Assembly (NCBI RefSeq): GCF_026914185.1
Contig: NC_070571.1
Coordinates: 2,294,001 to 2,358,000, forward strand
Direction: 5' to 3'
From: Puccinia triticina
Lineage: Eukaryota > Basidiomycota > Pucciniomycetes > Pucciniales > Pucciniaceae
DNA length: 64,000 nucleotides
The notes beneath the pieces are model-generated. The model was not told the origin of the DNA, ran no database searches, and was given only the letters and a program-made list of their open reading frames with translations. Positions 34,785-45,271 of the stretch are shown one piece after another; the stretch's first letter is position 1; each line of letters starts with the position of its first letter. The position numbers and the translations under genes were made by a program.

Positions 34785-35372
34785 AGGAGCGGTGAATCTA
34801 TGTACTACAAAGACAAGATTTTCAAGCTTATTGCTTATCCGGATTAGGTTGCTGCTTTATTGCAGGGTATGTAATAAGAAATCTATTAAGGTTTTGATTC
34901 GGGTGGGAAATCACCCAATAGCAGCGAAAATAAGTGATCGGTCTGATTCCGACCAAGGTGATGACGGGTGAGTGTCTGTGTATCAAATTTAGCCCTGCCT
35001 AGGTCAGCGGAGGCTATGTAGAAGCTTCCCAGAGGTGCAATTAAGCTTGGGGGAGGATGTTTTGAGGGCAATGAAGGGGCATTGTAAGTTAAGTGAATGT
35101 AATTTTATTTGTTTGTAGACATATGTACAGTTTTACAAGCATTGTTACAAGCATTGTTACCATGGCACTGTAAAAGTACAGTTTACATGTAGCCAGATTG
35201 TAATTTACAAAAGGTGATTTACATGTTGTAACTTTACCTTGTGTAGTATGTACCCAACAAATTGCAAAATTAATTTAATTGGGCCTCATATGCAAATTTA
35301 CAATGTGCGCACTTTGCAATGGGTGGGCATTTTAAAACACCAATTGTAAAAATCATCCACCCCCTAAAGAAG

Positions 35373-35916
35373 TGGTTCAAAGATTTTTTTCCTCCGGAGC
35401 TGCAGAGGAAAAATGGGTGATGACTTCTGGACATGGTGGGTAGGTAAGGTACGGTTATTGGTAACATGCTAATATTGTAACATTTTTTTTGTTTCTTAAT
35501 TTTACCGTTAGCTGTAACAAAAGTGCATTAAAATATTGCAACTTGAAGAAACTCATTATTTGACGTCCATTAAAATATCTGCTGGTAAAGAGGGGAAGAT
35601 ATTGTAAAGTTCCTTAGTAAGAGGCGGCAATTTTCCCCTCTTTATCTTGTTGTCCAGCGGTTAATGTGTTACATTACTAGCAATGCGAGTAACACATTAG
35701 ATATTCTGGCCTGTTACAATATGGCCCCAGGATTTGAACCAGTTTTTACTGATACCAATAAAGCCTGAGTGTAGTAACGGCAAGTGTTCCACCACGCGGA
35801 TAACAGTGGTTATCATAGTGTATTGTAACTTAAACTACCCATTTTTGCTGCTGGGTTTTGCTTTTCTTACCTCAATTAATCCTGGTGTGTTGCTGTGGTG
35901 TCCTAGCCCTCTAGTT
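35373..35916. other. Gene-free repeat region right of MULE-I
   Basis: No gene. About 35570-35850 is a diverged inverted relative of about 4090-4330. It contains a GGATTTGAACC word resembling a tRNA T-arm complement, but the neighbouring tRNA arms are missing. Confidence 0.4.
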
Positions 35917-36388
35917 GTCACCCTATTGTACGCGCGAACAATAGGGTGACATTGGCGAAATGCAAAACAGATTCATATGCATATGCATCTGGAATTTTCA
36001 AAAACATAAACAACAACACAACTGAGCGGCTGATTTGTGTAACGCTGTTGGTTCCTCTGTACAAGATCTGGCAAATAAAAGACAGTCTTGACTTCAACCA
36101 GTTTTCTGCCCCTTTTACATGATATTCTAGCCATTTTCTGAGGTAAATTCAAGGAAACTCCCATCACATTAAAGGAATAATTTCCTTCCAGTTGTCACCC
36201 CATTGTACGCGCGTACAATAGGGTTACATTGCCGAAATGTGAAACAGGTCCATGTGCATATGCATGTGGACATTGCAAAAGCAAAATCTAAGAAGCTAAT
36301 CTATGTGAAGCAGTTGTAAACTCTGGATGAACTCTGGCACAGGAAAGGCAATCTTGACTTCAACTAGTTTTTTGCCTCTTTTACATAA
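35917..36388 (-). repeat. Two tandem satellite-like units with 34-bp palindromes
   Basis: Two copies of a unit of about 277 bp in tandem. Each starts, in plus coordinates, with palindrome GTCACCCYATTGTAC-GCGC-GNACAATRGGGTKAC (35917-35950 and 36194-36227). Each runs through CATATGCAT words and GTCTTGACTTCAACC to TTTTACATGATATTCTAGCC. The second unit is cut at 36388, exactly where Helitron B ends. In sequence it continues the unit broken at 8328. Confidence 0.82.
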
Positions 36389-36946
36389 CTAGAGGCCAAG
36401 GCGGCTTCGCCGCTGGAAGCATAGTCCTCTGCTCAGATGGCCTCCTGCCTTTGGTAGCCAAATCTTTGGTTTTTATCTCTCTTTGCCAGTGAAGGGATTT
36501 TTTGTTGTTGAAGTTTGATGATGTGCTGAATTTATTTATTACTCAAACTTCATCCACAAAAAATGAACAAAGTATGCATGATAATCCAATTCTTGTGGAT
36601 CATAAGAGCTCATGGTGAAGTTGAGTTACAAAAATGTTTCTCATTTCCCAGGAGAGATTTTATAAAGTACTTCAAGGAAGCTTTGACCCAAGCTAAGCCA
36701 TAGAATAGGCAAGAAAACAGGATGATGACAGTTCATCCCTGCAGCACAAAAACAAAAATAGCAAAACTGAAAGTAGGAGTCAATCAAAATGACATATTTG
36801 ACTCAACATCAGTCACTCATACTATCCAACTGTTACATTATATGCCTCTCACTGCTTTTCCCTCCACCAGTAAGTAATATGCAATATTCATCACCACCCT
36901 TAACTCACCTCACCTCATTAGTATCACAATGCATTTGCATTTTGCA

Positions 36947-37706
36947 TTAAACAGACTGTTTTTCACATTGACCAGTGGCGGCTGCTACCTCTTTGGGATG
37001 AGAGGCTGATGATTGATCATGAGTTGTGAGTTCTGGGCGTGGGTCAAGCAAGCTGGTCGAGGCTTCATCAGGACCTGTAGGTGGGATGACTGGAGGCAAG
37101 GGATCAGCTTTGCTTTTGCTAGTTGGGTGCATTGGGATTGGTAAGGGAGGGTTGTCTGAAGGTTCGGGTGGTGGAAGGTTGGGGGTGAGGGGGTTGATAG
37201 CTGAATCTGTTGGACACACAGAAGGTGATACCTGAAGGGTTGCGAAGAGATATCGTTGGCCATCACGAGGAGGGGAGCAGCACCAGGAGAGATACTGGTG
37301 AGGCTGAGGGCGTGGTCTGGCGTGATGCTCAGACTCCCTGTGGCGTCTATGATGTCCGCAGTCGGGTGCGCGTGCTCAGTGCGCTTGTTCAAAGGTGATT
37401 GGTTGGTCTGTCGGGCGAGCCGGGCTCAGATGCTGCTGAAGGGGAAGGGCACGGTATGCGATGCAAAGGCCGCGCCATATCAGTACCAGCGTGGGTGCCA
37501 GTTGAGTTGGTGGGCTCGATAGACGAAGATGATGACACGGAAGCGGCGCCTGCGGGTAGAGGAGGGTGATGGGTTGGCCGAGGAAGGTGCTCAGGCTGAG
37601 GGGTACAGGTGCTGTTTGGCTGGGGAGAGGGAGACTCGGTGGGGTCGCTTGCGTCCTGCTTGAACTCAGAGTTGACGACTTTGAGTGATGAAGCGAGCAA
37701 GGCCAA
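36947..37706 (-). pseudogene. Helitron cargo: Pro/Ser-rich gene remnant (copy B)
   Basis: Same remnant as in copy A. The frame ending near 37389 is Ser/Pro-rich and starts with PLDKTIEPLALLASS-type sequence upstream. Two more Pro/Ser/Thr-rich open stretches follow in other frames (37392-36985 and 37219-36947). No domain is recognised. Confidence 0.45.
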
Positions 37707-38639
37707 GGGTTCGATAGTCTTGTCCAGGGGTCTGGCTAGCAGGCACGCAAGACTGTCAGTTAGAGAAGTGATGGGGGGAGGGCATCAAGCTGATACCACA
37801 GAACAGACAGCAGGCCGAGGTAGATACAACTCACCGCTCTGGTTCTGTAAACTGACATTGTGGGGGGTGACCGGGATTGGCGATCCAGATGGAGGTGGGG
37901 ACAGCATTGGGTGCCTAGCAGGAGATAGTCTTGAGGATGGAGTTGGGGTCGAGGGAGCTGATCTGGATGGTGGCGGCCAATGGCCAGGATGGTTTCAGGT
38001 GGGAAGAGGAAAATTGACGTAGCTCAAAAAACCAATTGTGATGGGATCAAAGTAATTGTGTATGGTTGCGAGGGCCGCGGTCTGGGCGAGGCAGGGCGAG
38101 GCCAAATATGGGAAATAGAGTATACAGGCATCTTGGAATTCCGAATGGCTGGTGCGGTTGCCGTGAAATCCATTACAGTTACAACGGCCACGGCGTGGCG
38201 TTTGCGTGGGGGGAGCTAGTATTAAGGTTGAGATTTGAGTCCAGGGAGGGCTTAAAAGGCGGATAACTCATACACGGCGGGGGTACTTCCTGCCGCGACC
38301 TCGGGTGGATCCGACGGGTCGCGCTTGATCCGTGAAACGGACAAGGGATCCCCGTGGATCCGACGGGTCGCGCATGACCTGTGAAACGGACATGGGATCC
38401 ACCATTTCCCACGTGATCGTGGGCACGCTGTCGGAGATGGACAGGGGCCTCGATTCCTCGTCACTCCGATGAGAAAAAATCAGAGGACTCCACGCGAGTA
38501 GATTCAATCTCGGCGGAGTCCACGGCAGCACTTTTTTGTCCTCGTGGAATCCACACTCACAGTGTTTTTCGAACTTGTGAAGTCCCTCTTCTGCGGGGGG
38601 GCGGGCAGCCGGAGCTACCCCTCCGAAGGACGAGCTTAA

Positions 38640-40015
38640 CAAAGCCTCTCTGGAGGAGGGCACCGCAGGGTCTCTGTCTCACAGAGAGGCTTGCCCCCCG
38701 AACTTAGTCAGTCCTCCCTTGCCAGCCTCCGAAGGAGGGACTGGGGAGTGAGTGCTGAGGACCGCCTCAACCCATTTGGCTGGGGTCAAACTTTGACACC
38801 ACACTAAAATTGCGTCCTGCGGGCCAATCAGGCCGCCATGGTGCCAGATTGAAGCCCTGCATCTGGCCTTCAAACCTACATAGGCCACATATTGTTATCT
38901 TGAACGGTCTTGAAGTTTGGCTGGTGTCAAACTTCAACACCACACCACCATAGCATCCCGTGAGCCAAATAGGCCGCCCAGGGGCCAAATTAAAGCCCTG
39001 CATCTGGCCTTCAAACCTACATAGGCCACATATTTTTATCTTGAACGGTCTTGAAGTTACAAAGCTTTTAAAATCATGCTTCCATGATTCTGGCAATGAT
39101 TGTACACTTCTGCATCATTAGTAAGTGCATGGAAGCAGTATTTTCTGCAAATGAAAATGCATATTTTTGAACAAGTTCAATTCTCAATTCATCATCAATG
39201 CATAATATTTATATTGGTATGCTTGATGTACAGAAGTTGGAAAAAAACCTTGATTTGTTGGAGCGAGTTCAGCAGTGATTTTGCATGGATGTCCAGTGGC
39301 CAGCTGGGGGGATAAAAAGCTTATTAGTGGATGGCTGCCTGTGCAAGAAGCTAGCCTACAAGGCCACACCACTCATGTCCCTATTGGGCAAAAAATGGGT
39401 GTGAGATTGTGGATAAAAGGAAAAATGGGGGTTGGTTGGGCCCCAGGCTTATCAGCTCTCACGCCAATATCGGTGGCTTGGGGGCAAGCCTCTCTGTGAG
39501 ACAGAGACCCTGAGGGGCTCTCCTCCAGAGAGGCTTGGTTAAGCTTGGTTAAGCTTGCTTGCCCCCAAGCATCAAGCTTTGGCGTGATTGTAGAGCTTCT
39601 GGTCATGCTTTCAAAAACCATGCCGAGCTTGTCCCAGCGAGCAGAGCGTGTTTTTTTGCACTCCTGTACACATTTTATGTGTGGCCTGAATACCAAATGT
39701 AGTTCATTGTTCAATTCAAACAATAAACATACTTCATGTACATATTAGAAATAATGGAAACTTTCATGTACTTATCCAATAGTATGGTGTAAGATCAATC
39801 CTGGAATCATGATTCCATGACTTTACATCCTTGTAGCTTCAAGGCCATTCAAGGCATTAACATGTGGCCTATGTAGTCTTGAAGGCCAGATGCAGACCTT
39901 CAATTTGGCACCTGGGCGGCCCATTTGGCCGCCAGGATGCTATAGAAAAGTGGTGCCAAACTTTCACACCAGCCAAATGGGTGAAAGCTGTACTCAGGAC
40001 TCACTCCCTTGGCCT
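38640..40015. repeat. Tandem and inverted repeats inside the OTU-bearing element
   Basis: A unit of about 138 bp (CAAACTTTGACACC...CATCTGGCCTTCAAACC...CTTGAACGGTCTTGAAGTT) is duplicated in tandem at 38779-39060. A diverged inverted copy lies at 39830-40005. Outside it, a GCCTCTCTGGAGGAG...CAGAGAGGCTTGCCCC block at 38652-38700 is mirrored at 39484-39535. The whole may be a foldback-type insertion. No gene in between. Confidence 0.65.
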
Positions 40016-40302
40016 CAAGTGGGGCCCAGCCCAGTTGATATTGAGAGGTGTAGTGAAGGCCAATGAGCTTTCTGAACAAAATTTCTAGTTGTTTTTTATT
40101 TATTTCCACACCAACAAATACTTAGGTTCCAGTTTTTTCCAAACGTGATTTTACTTCTCTCCCTCACTTAACTTTTTCAATGAAAAGTGAATTTGTAATG
40201 AATAAGATTCCCAGTCACATTAAACCTTTTGTGACTGTGATTTATGATGGATGAGGGTGGTTATTCATTGACTGCAAAGACTGGTGGGCCAGCTATGCTA
40301 AC

Positions 40303-40385
40303 TGTACCATTAGTGTGGCGTACCATAGCAAGTTTATGCTACCACTGTACTGTTAGTGTGGCGTACCATAGCAAGTTTCTCCTAC
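40303..40385. repeat. Short tandem repeat (about 42 bp x 2)
   Basis: TAGTGTGGCGTACCATAGCA followed by AGTTT occurs twice in a row, within CTGTAC(C)ATTAG / CTGTAC-TGTTAG contexts. No function is suggested. Confidence 0.6.
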
Positions 40386-40546
40386 CTCTCTGGAAGGGAT
40401 CCCTTCTGGTTGACAGTGCACTCTTTTTGAGGATATCTAATATTGCATTCAGTCAGTGATAAAATTTAATAGATGTATGAAAATTTGTTTATTCAGACCA
40501 AAAATTATGTCACATTCAGTGTGATGATTTCATGCATGTTTCACAA

Positions 40547-41719
40547 TCATTTTTTTTTCAAACATCCACTTTGTACTTTCAAACATTCATACTCTTTTTT
40601 CAAACAATCAAACTGATTGTTGAATTTTTTATCTTTTTTGCTTAGTTCATACAGATCAAATAAGGGTTGATACTTGACCCGCCAGGCTAAATTTTCTTCT
40701 GAAAATGACTCGTTGAGCATTCCAACTGGTTTTGGAGCTGGGAAAAGATTCATATCAGTGAATTTCAGAGCAACAAAATGACTCTTTGATGCAATGAATG
40801 CAAACGTAATTGGGCAATTTTCATTTGGGCCAACAAAGTCTGGGAAGAATGAGTTGCATTCAATTTCGGAATAGAAGAACACTGGTCTCTGAAAGGCATT
40901 TGCTATGGGTCTTCCCATTCCAGGCATACCCATCCAATATTCCTTACCACATGGCCCAGGGGATGGGACATTTAGCACCTTCATATGCTCTTCAACAGTA
41001 TAGAAAGGTGTTGCTTTTTTGTAGAAAGCTTCCCTACTTCCCAATTCATGAGCTATCTCTGAACGTATATTCATGTAATCTCCTTCTCCTCTTTCCAGAC
41101 AGAATGCAACTGCCCTGAATCCGCAGTGACCATCTCCGTCCACATCAAAAACTTCCTCCACCCATGTTTGGATATGGGTTGGTAATTCCCACATGTACTC
41201 ATGTTTCCTTGCAGGTGGGTAAGGTGGAGGACCAAAGATCTTGGTGTCTATCAGATTTCTGGAATTTTTCTTGGGAATTTTATCTTCTTCTTCTTGTTTG
41301 ATAACTTGACCCAATAAATTGTTGGGTGTTGATACCACAGATATTCTTGGGTCAATGTAGCTAGACATTGGACCAGGTAAAGAATTGTACAATGATTGAG
41401 AAGTGTTTGATGTGGGATTTGCAACAGATACTGTCTCAGAGATGCTTTTTCTTCTCTTAGCGGGGCCTGATGGGCTGTACTGAAGTGTTGGAGTATTTGA
41501 TATGAACGGGCTGTGTAGAATGGGTTGACTCTGAGTATTAGACATGCTGATGCTCATTCTTCTTTGAGATGTAGTTGTTCTGAGATCTTGGTACAACCGT
41601 GAATTGTTAGAATATGATCCAGAGGGGATATTCTGTGTATGTCGGATAGTGGGGCACCCGTGGGCGCTGCAATTGTTTTGTATCACGGGGAGGCTTCGAG
41701 GTGTCCACGGAAAGCTCAT
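40547..41719 (-). CDS. OTU-family cysteine protease domain protein, transposon-borne
   Basis: Probable deubiquitinase-type cysteine protease. The OTU Cys box FDVDGDGHCGFRAVAFCL places Asp and Cys at the usual spacing. About 115 residues later SHFVALKF supplies the His, preceded by a FAFIA strand. This is about the length of an OTU core. The frame stays open to 41926 across the transposon end, so an internal start is more likely: ATG at 41719 or the pair at 41557/41545. The N-terminal half is Ser/Thr/Pro/Asn-rich. The C-terminus has Cys-Leu-Lys repeats. It lies alone inside the 38273-41886 element. OTU domains are known in several fungal and plant TEs (for example with MULEs). The role could be processing of transposase or removal of ubiquitin; neither is shown here. 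Confidence 0.78.
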   Translation of the reverse strand: MSFPWTPRSLPVIQNNCSAHGCPTIRHTQNIPSGSYSNNSRLYQDLRTTTSQRRMSISMSNTQSQPILHSPFISNTPTLQYSPSGPAKRRKSISETVSVANPTSNTSQSLYNSLPGPMSSYIDPRISVVSTPNNLLGQVIKQEEEDKIPKKNSRNLIDTKIFGPPPYPPARKHEYMWELPTHIQTWVEEVFDVDGDGHCGFRAVAFCLERGEGDYMNIRSEIAHELGSREAFYKKATPFYTVEEHMKVLNVPSPGPCGKEYWMGMPGMGRPIANAFQRPVFFYSEIECNSFFPDFVGPNENCPITFAFIASKSHFVALKFTDMNLFPAPKPVGMLNESFSEENLAWRVKYQPLFDLYELSKKDKKFNNQFDCLKKEYECLKVQSGCLKKK

Positions 41720-42295
41720 GGCATCCGTGGATTTCTTGGGTTGATCCCGTCGAGGCCACCCCTGAGATATGGGTGGTGACCTCGTGATACCCTGGACCGT
41801 CACCTGCAGGTCCGACCTTGCGCACGCGTTCCCGAGGAATCCTCGGAGAATTTCAGTTAGGTGCACGTGGAGGTACTCCCGGGGTGTAGGTGTAGTTGTT
41901 TCCCCAGGCAATTGGAGATGCTGCACTTCCAGCTATCTGTTGTACTCAACCCCTCCGCTGTTGCACGTGCGCAGTCTGAGGGGCAAAGAGTGGGCCCCCC
42001 ACGGGTCTGCAGCCTTTGCTGCGGGCCCGGGGCCTTCATGTCCATCACTTTTGACCCGTGCGTTTGACACGGGCTGGGTGTTGAGCCTGTGGGCACGGCT
42101 TTGCCGCTGTTGGAAGGCTGGGTTGAGAAGTTGCTTGTGTTTTTATTGTGAAGGGGAACCCCGCCCCTTTTTTTTGAAATTTTGTTAATGGGGAAACCCA
42201 TGATTTTTTTTTCTTCATTTTGTGTAATTGTAAGGGGAAACCCTTGATCTTGATTTTTTTAATTTTGGCAAAACTGTGTCTTTAATAAACTTGGA

Positions 42296-42529
42296 TGCTT
42301 CTCTCGAACTTGTGGATAGGAATTAATGCTAGTTTCTTTAGTAGACAGCTGGACAGGTTCTTTAACAGGTAACACGGTCTCTTTAGCAGACGGAAGGACA
42401 TGTTCAGTGGTAGAAAAAAGATTGGAATTTGAAACTACAGGCTCTGTGTTGGCAAGATGAGGTTGTTTGCTCGTAATGTCGGGTTTACTATTCTGATATG
42501 TAGAGTGTACCGGTATATACTTGTCAGGA
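42296..42529 (-). pseudogene. Displaced Ty3 Gag segment
   Basis: Open minus-strand frame, hydrophilic, Thr/Ser/Glu-rich and AT-biased like the Ty3 pol at 18695. It is bounded by two Helitrons: C at 42530 and B at 42295. Across Helitron C it continues in frame into 45272-45417. Across Helitron B it continues in frame into 18695 on the plus strand (codon CA|T = His). It is the piece of gag missing upstream of 18695. Confidence 0.8.
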
Positions 42530-45271
42530 TCTAAGTTTATTAAAACCACAGATTCACCAAAAAAAATTCAAGGGTTTCCCCTGTACAAGAGGTTTTTCAG
42601 AAACAAATAAAAGGGTTTTCAAGCTAAACAAAAAACCAAAGTAGAATAAATTACATGATAAAAAGCAACTGATTTTACGAACTCCCAGCCTGTGACATGC
42701 CACAGGTGAAAAGAGACCGGATTTAACCCGCTCAGCCTGGCGCAAGTACGTGGGGCAAAAGTCGGGGCTGTGAGGACATCAACCCGCGCAAGTGCAACGG
42801 GGGATGCCCTGGGGCTCAATCCAGCACACAAGAGCTCTTTATATAATCAACACAAAGCTCTCATCCGCGACACACCATCCTCATAACAACAGTGGAGCCC
42901 TGGCAGTATGTGCTACCAGCCTAGACCGGCCTCAACAACCAACCCTGTTATACAGGTTTAGAATCACACCCTTCATTGTCAACGTTGCACAACGCCTTGG
43001 GATGATCAAGCCATTCGCCACGAAAATCAACCAATCATCACATTCTGTCAATAGTAAGCTTGTTCCCACTGGAGCTCAAGCCAGGCTCTCCGAAACGCAC
43101 TAACCGCTATCCACTCTTTTTACGTGAATTAATGAACCTCAATACCAACCATCAATCCACCACCAAGAGGCCGCACAGGTAACGGCCCTACGGACGTCAT
43201 GACCCATGCTGGCGAACTTAACGAAATCTTTCCTTTGGAGGTTGCTTCAAAGACGCTTCGCGCCTCCACAGAGAGGCTTAGTTCAGCTCACCACCCAAGG
43301 GGTACATAAAATCAAGAAAATTGGGGGCGCATGAGAGCTGGTATGTAGAAGCTTCTCTGAACCTCGATGAATGTGAACTACCGGCTGAGCTTACAGATGT
43401 AAGTTTGATACTTTGCTTGTATCACTACTATCTTGTGAATATACTGGTCTGACGCTGATACCTGTCCTCAGGAACTGCCATACCCTCACTTGCCATGACC
43501 TTAGCGACTCTTCCGGAAGACAAAAAGGGCGCCGGGGAGGGTGAAATTACTCTTATGAACATCTGAGACTGCAGTAGTGACAGACCTGATGATCGTTAAC
43601 TGATTTCCGTGTTGTTTTGGTTAGAAAAGCGACTTGATTGCAGACAGATCTTCACCGCCCCAGCAGTCACTTACTTTCACCAATCTTCCATCAACAATGC
43701 ATTCACAGAAACAGAACCATCAGTAGTCCCCAATACAAGTAGACAACCACCAGAAAGTGAATGTGCTATGGTCTCATCCAGATGAGGCCCACAGGCCCTC
43801 TATCCATCAAATTTTTCTCAACGCTCCAGTCAACTCGGACACGGCTTCAGTAAACACCTATACTCCACCTGCAGGTTCTTCGGCTTTTGCTGTTTGACTC
43901 AAACGGCCTGGGCGGTATTGAAGAGTTGGCGGCCAATTCTTGGCAAGCAACTTGGTTCAGTGCGCTAGAAGAGTCTGCCGGCTCTATACTGGACTGCCAC
44001 CAACACTGTGGAGGGATACATCTCTTAGCACCTTTAATGGTGCTCATACGAGTCCAACCAACGGACACTCAACCTTGGGTCATCTTCTTTGAGTCTGATA
44101 ATGCAGCATCCACCAGCGTCTAAAGCTTCTTGACTGGCTCTCAGTGGCTCTTTCGCTGCTACTCTCAATAACCTCATTGGCGTCTTCAAACCCTGCAGAA
44201 ACGCTCCCCCTTACTTGGCCTCATGCCTCACGTCTTGGCCCCCTTGAATACATAGTTATGTTTTCTATTGATTTTATCAGTCGAAGATGCATTCCAACCA
44301 AGCCAACTGGAGTTGCCTTGCAAAAATTGCCTCCTCCAGCATCCAAGACCCAGTAGTGTGAACCCATCACACATTTATCATTTTTCATTGATAAGGACTA
44401 TATAGCATGGCGCTCTTTGCTCCTCCGCCACCCCCCCCCCCCCCCCCCCTCACCCGGCGGTCTCTCTGTTTGTCTTCTGTTTTGGATCCTTTGGCATGTT
44501 GTTTAGTAAATACTCCAACTGTCTATAAGAATACAGTATCAGCTGTGTTTAAGGAGAGTAAAATTTTAACAAAAGAAATTCAGGCACTGCAAAGATGTAA
44601 GCAAACTCTAGCTCAATGAGGATAACTGAAATAGATGTTAAGGACTCGGAGTCAAATGCTGTCTTGTGTTTTTATGTCAAACCAACCTGTTGTGAGACTC
44701 TTCATTTGTAGCAGTATACTGCATGGGTAGCTTTGAATTCACAGTAAACTGTTGTTGCAATTGATTCCTGAAGAAGCAGGTGTTGTGATAATATTTTGTA
44801 CCCAATTTCAACAATCAATTCTGCTTTTTTAAAATTTCCTGGGTCTCCAGATGGCAAACAACATGCTTGTTCAACTTCTTTGTCAATCACAAAAGTTCCA
44901 ACCAAAGAGAGGACAAGAATTTCATGGCATGTCAATAATAAGTAAAATCTGATGAATTGAAAGTAGGTATGCAGGTTTGGAAGAACACAGTGGTTGTAAC
45001 TACAGTAAAGCTGACAGGAGGAGATTTGTAGTAATACATCTGAACTGGCTGGCAAATTTTGAGACGTACAGCCACATTCAATTTCTCTTCATCAGAAAGA
45101 CCCCATCTCATGTGGGACTGCTGTCTGGACTGTAGTAAAACAAGAACATCCAAGAGTTGAAATATTTCAAAGGGTTGTAAAAGTTGTGGGCCTGCTCAGA
45201 CAATTTGTTTAATCACCTAATGTGGTACTGCACCCCTTAAAGTGCAGCGGCGTAGCCGCCTTGAACTCTAG
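42530..45271 (+). mobile_element. Helitron C
   Basis: Starts TCTAAGTTTATTAAA after host A (42529) and ends with hairpin GCGGC-GTA-GCCGC and CTAG (45268-45271) before host T. The 5' 150 bp resemble the other Helitrons; the last 35 bp are closest to Helitron D (AAGTGCAGCGGCG). It is inserted in the Ty3 gag. The interior (42700-45240) has TATA-like TTTATATAATC near 42840 and coding-like but stop-ridden GC-rich segments near 43880-44370. A run of about 21 C lies at 44430, then AT-rich sequence. No RepHel and no recognised gene. Confidence 0.82.

Larger units (their letters stand above)
28699..35363 (-). mobile_element. MULE-I: WRKY-GCM1 Mutator-like element
   Basis: 6665 bp. A perfect 9-bp duplication, CTAAAGAAG, flanks it (28690-28698 and 35364-35372). 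The inverted ends are GGGGCTGTTGATTTTTACAA and GGGGTGGATGATTTTTACAA. Roughly 350 bp inside each end is crowded with TTGTAAA/TTTACAA words, probably binding sites for the encoded zinc finger (inference). It encodes one transposase gene on the minus strand and has a foreign insertion of about 1 kb in intron 1. MULE-II at 51067-56991 is its diverged relative. Confidence 0.92.
38273..41886. mobile_element. CMC-like element carrying an OTU protease gene, nested in Helitron B
   Basis: Copy A reads CTACACC-TA-TGAG; in B the TA is present on both sides (38271-38272, 41887-41888) of a 3614-bp insert. The ends are inverted: CACGGCGGGGGTACTTCC and CACCCCGGGAGTACCTCC. Subterminal sequence is repetitive at both ends: GTGGATCCGACGGGTCGCGC twice near 38310-38375, and GTCCACGGA/ATCCGTGGA words at 41690-41790. 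CAC ends plus a TA duplication match the larger CMC element. No CMC transposase is present, so it is probably non-autonomous. Confidence 0.82.
36389..42295 (-). mobile_element. Helitron B (near-identical inverted copy of A)
   Basis: Reading the minus strand: host A (42296), TCCAAGTTTATTAAAG, the body, hairpin GCGGC-GAA-GCCGC and CTAG (36392-36389), then host T. The body is 42295-41887 plus 38272-36389; the piece between is a TA-flanked CMC-like insertion. The cargo (17155-18694 in copy A) is the same almost base for base. The 5' flank is Ty3 gag and the 3' flank is satellite, the reciprocal of Helitron A. Confidence 0.9.

Noticed and set aside
35700..35745. tRNA gene or SINE promoter (GGATTTGAACC word; CAGCGGTTAATG nearby)
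   Set aside because: The T-arm-like word and the D-arm-like word are on incompatible strands or in the wrong order, no acceptor stem forms, and the related copy near 4090-4330 lacks the word.
37609..38022. 137-aa plus-strand frame in Helitron B
   Set aside because: It is antisense to the cargo remnant and is interrupted in copy A only by the transposon; no domain and no start context.
42259..42549. 96-aa minus-strand frame as an independent gene
   Set aside because: It spans two Helitron borders; only the part between them (42296-42529) is coding, and it is part of Ty3 gag.
44407..44619. Poly-Pro frame at the C-run near 44430
   Set aside because: Produced by a homopolymer C tract; no conserved context.
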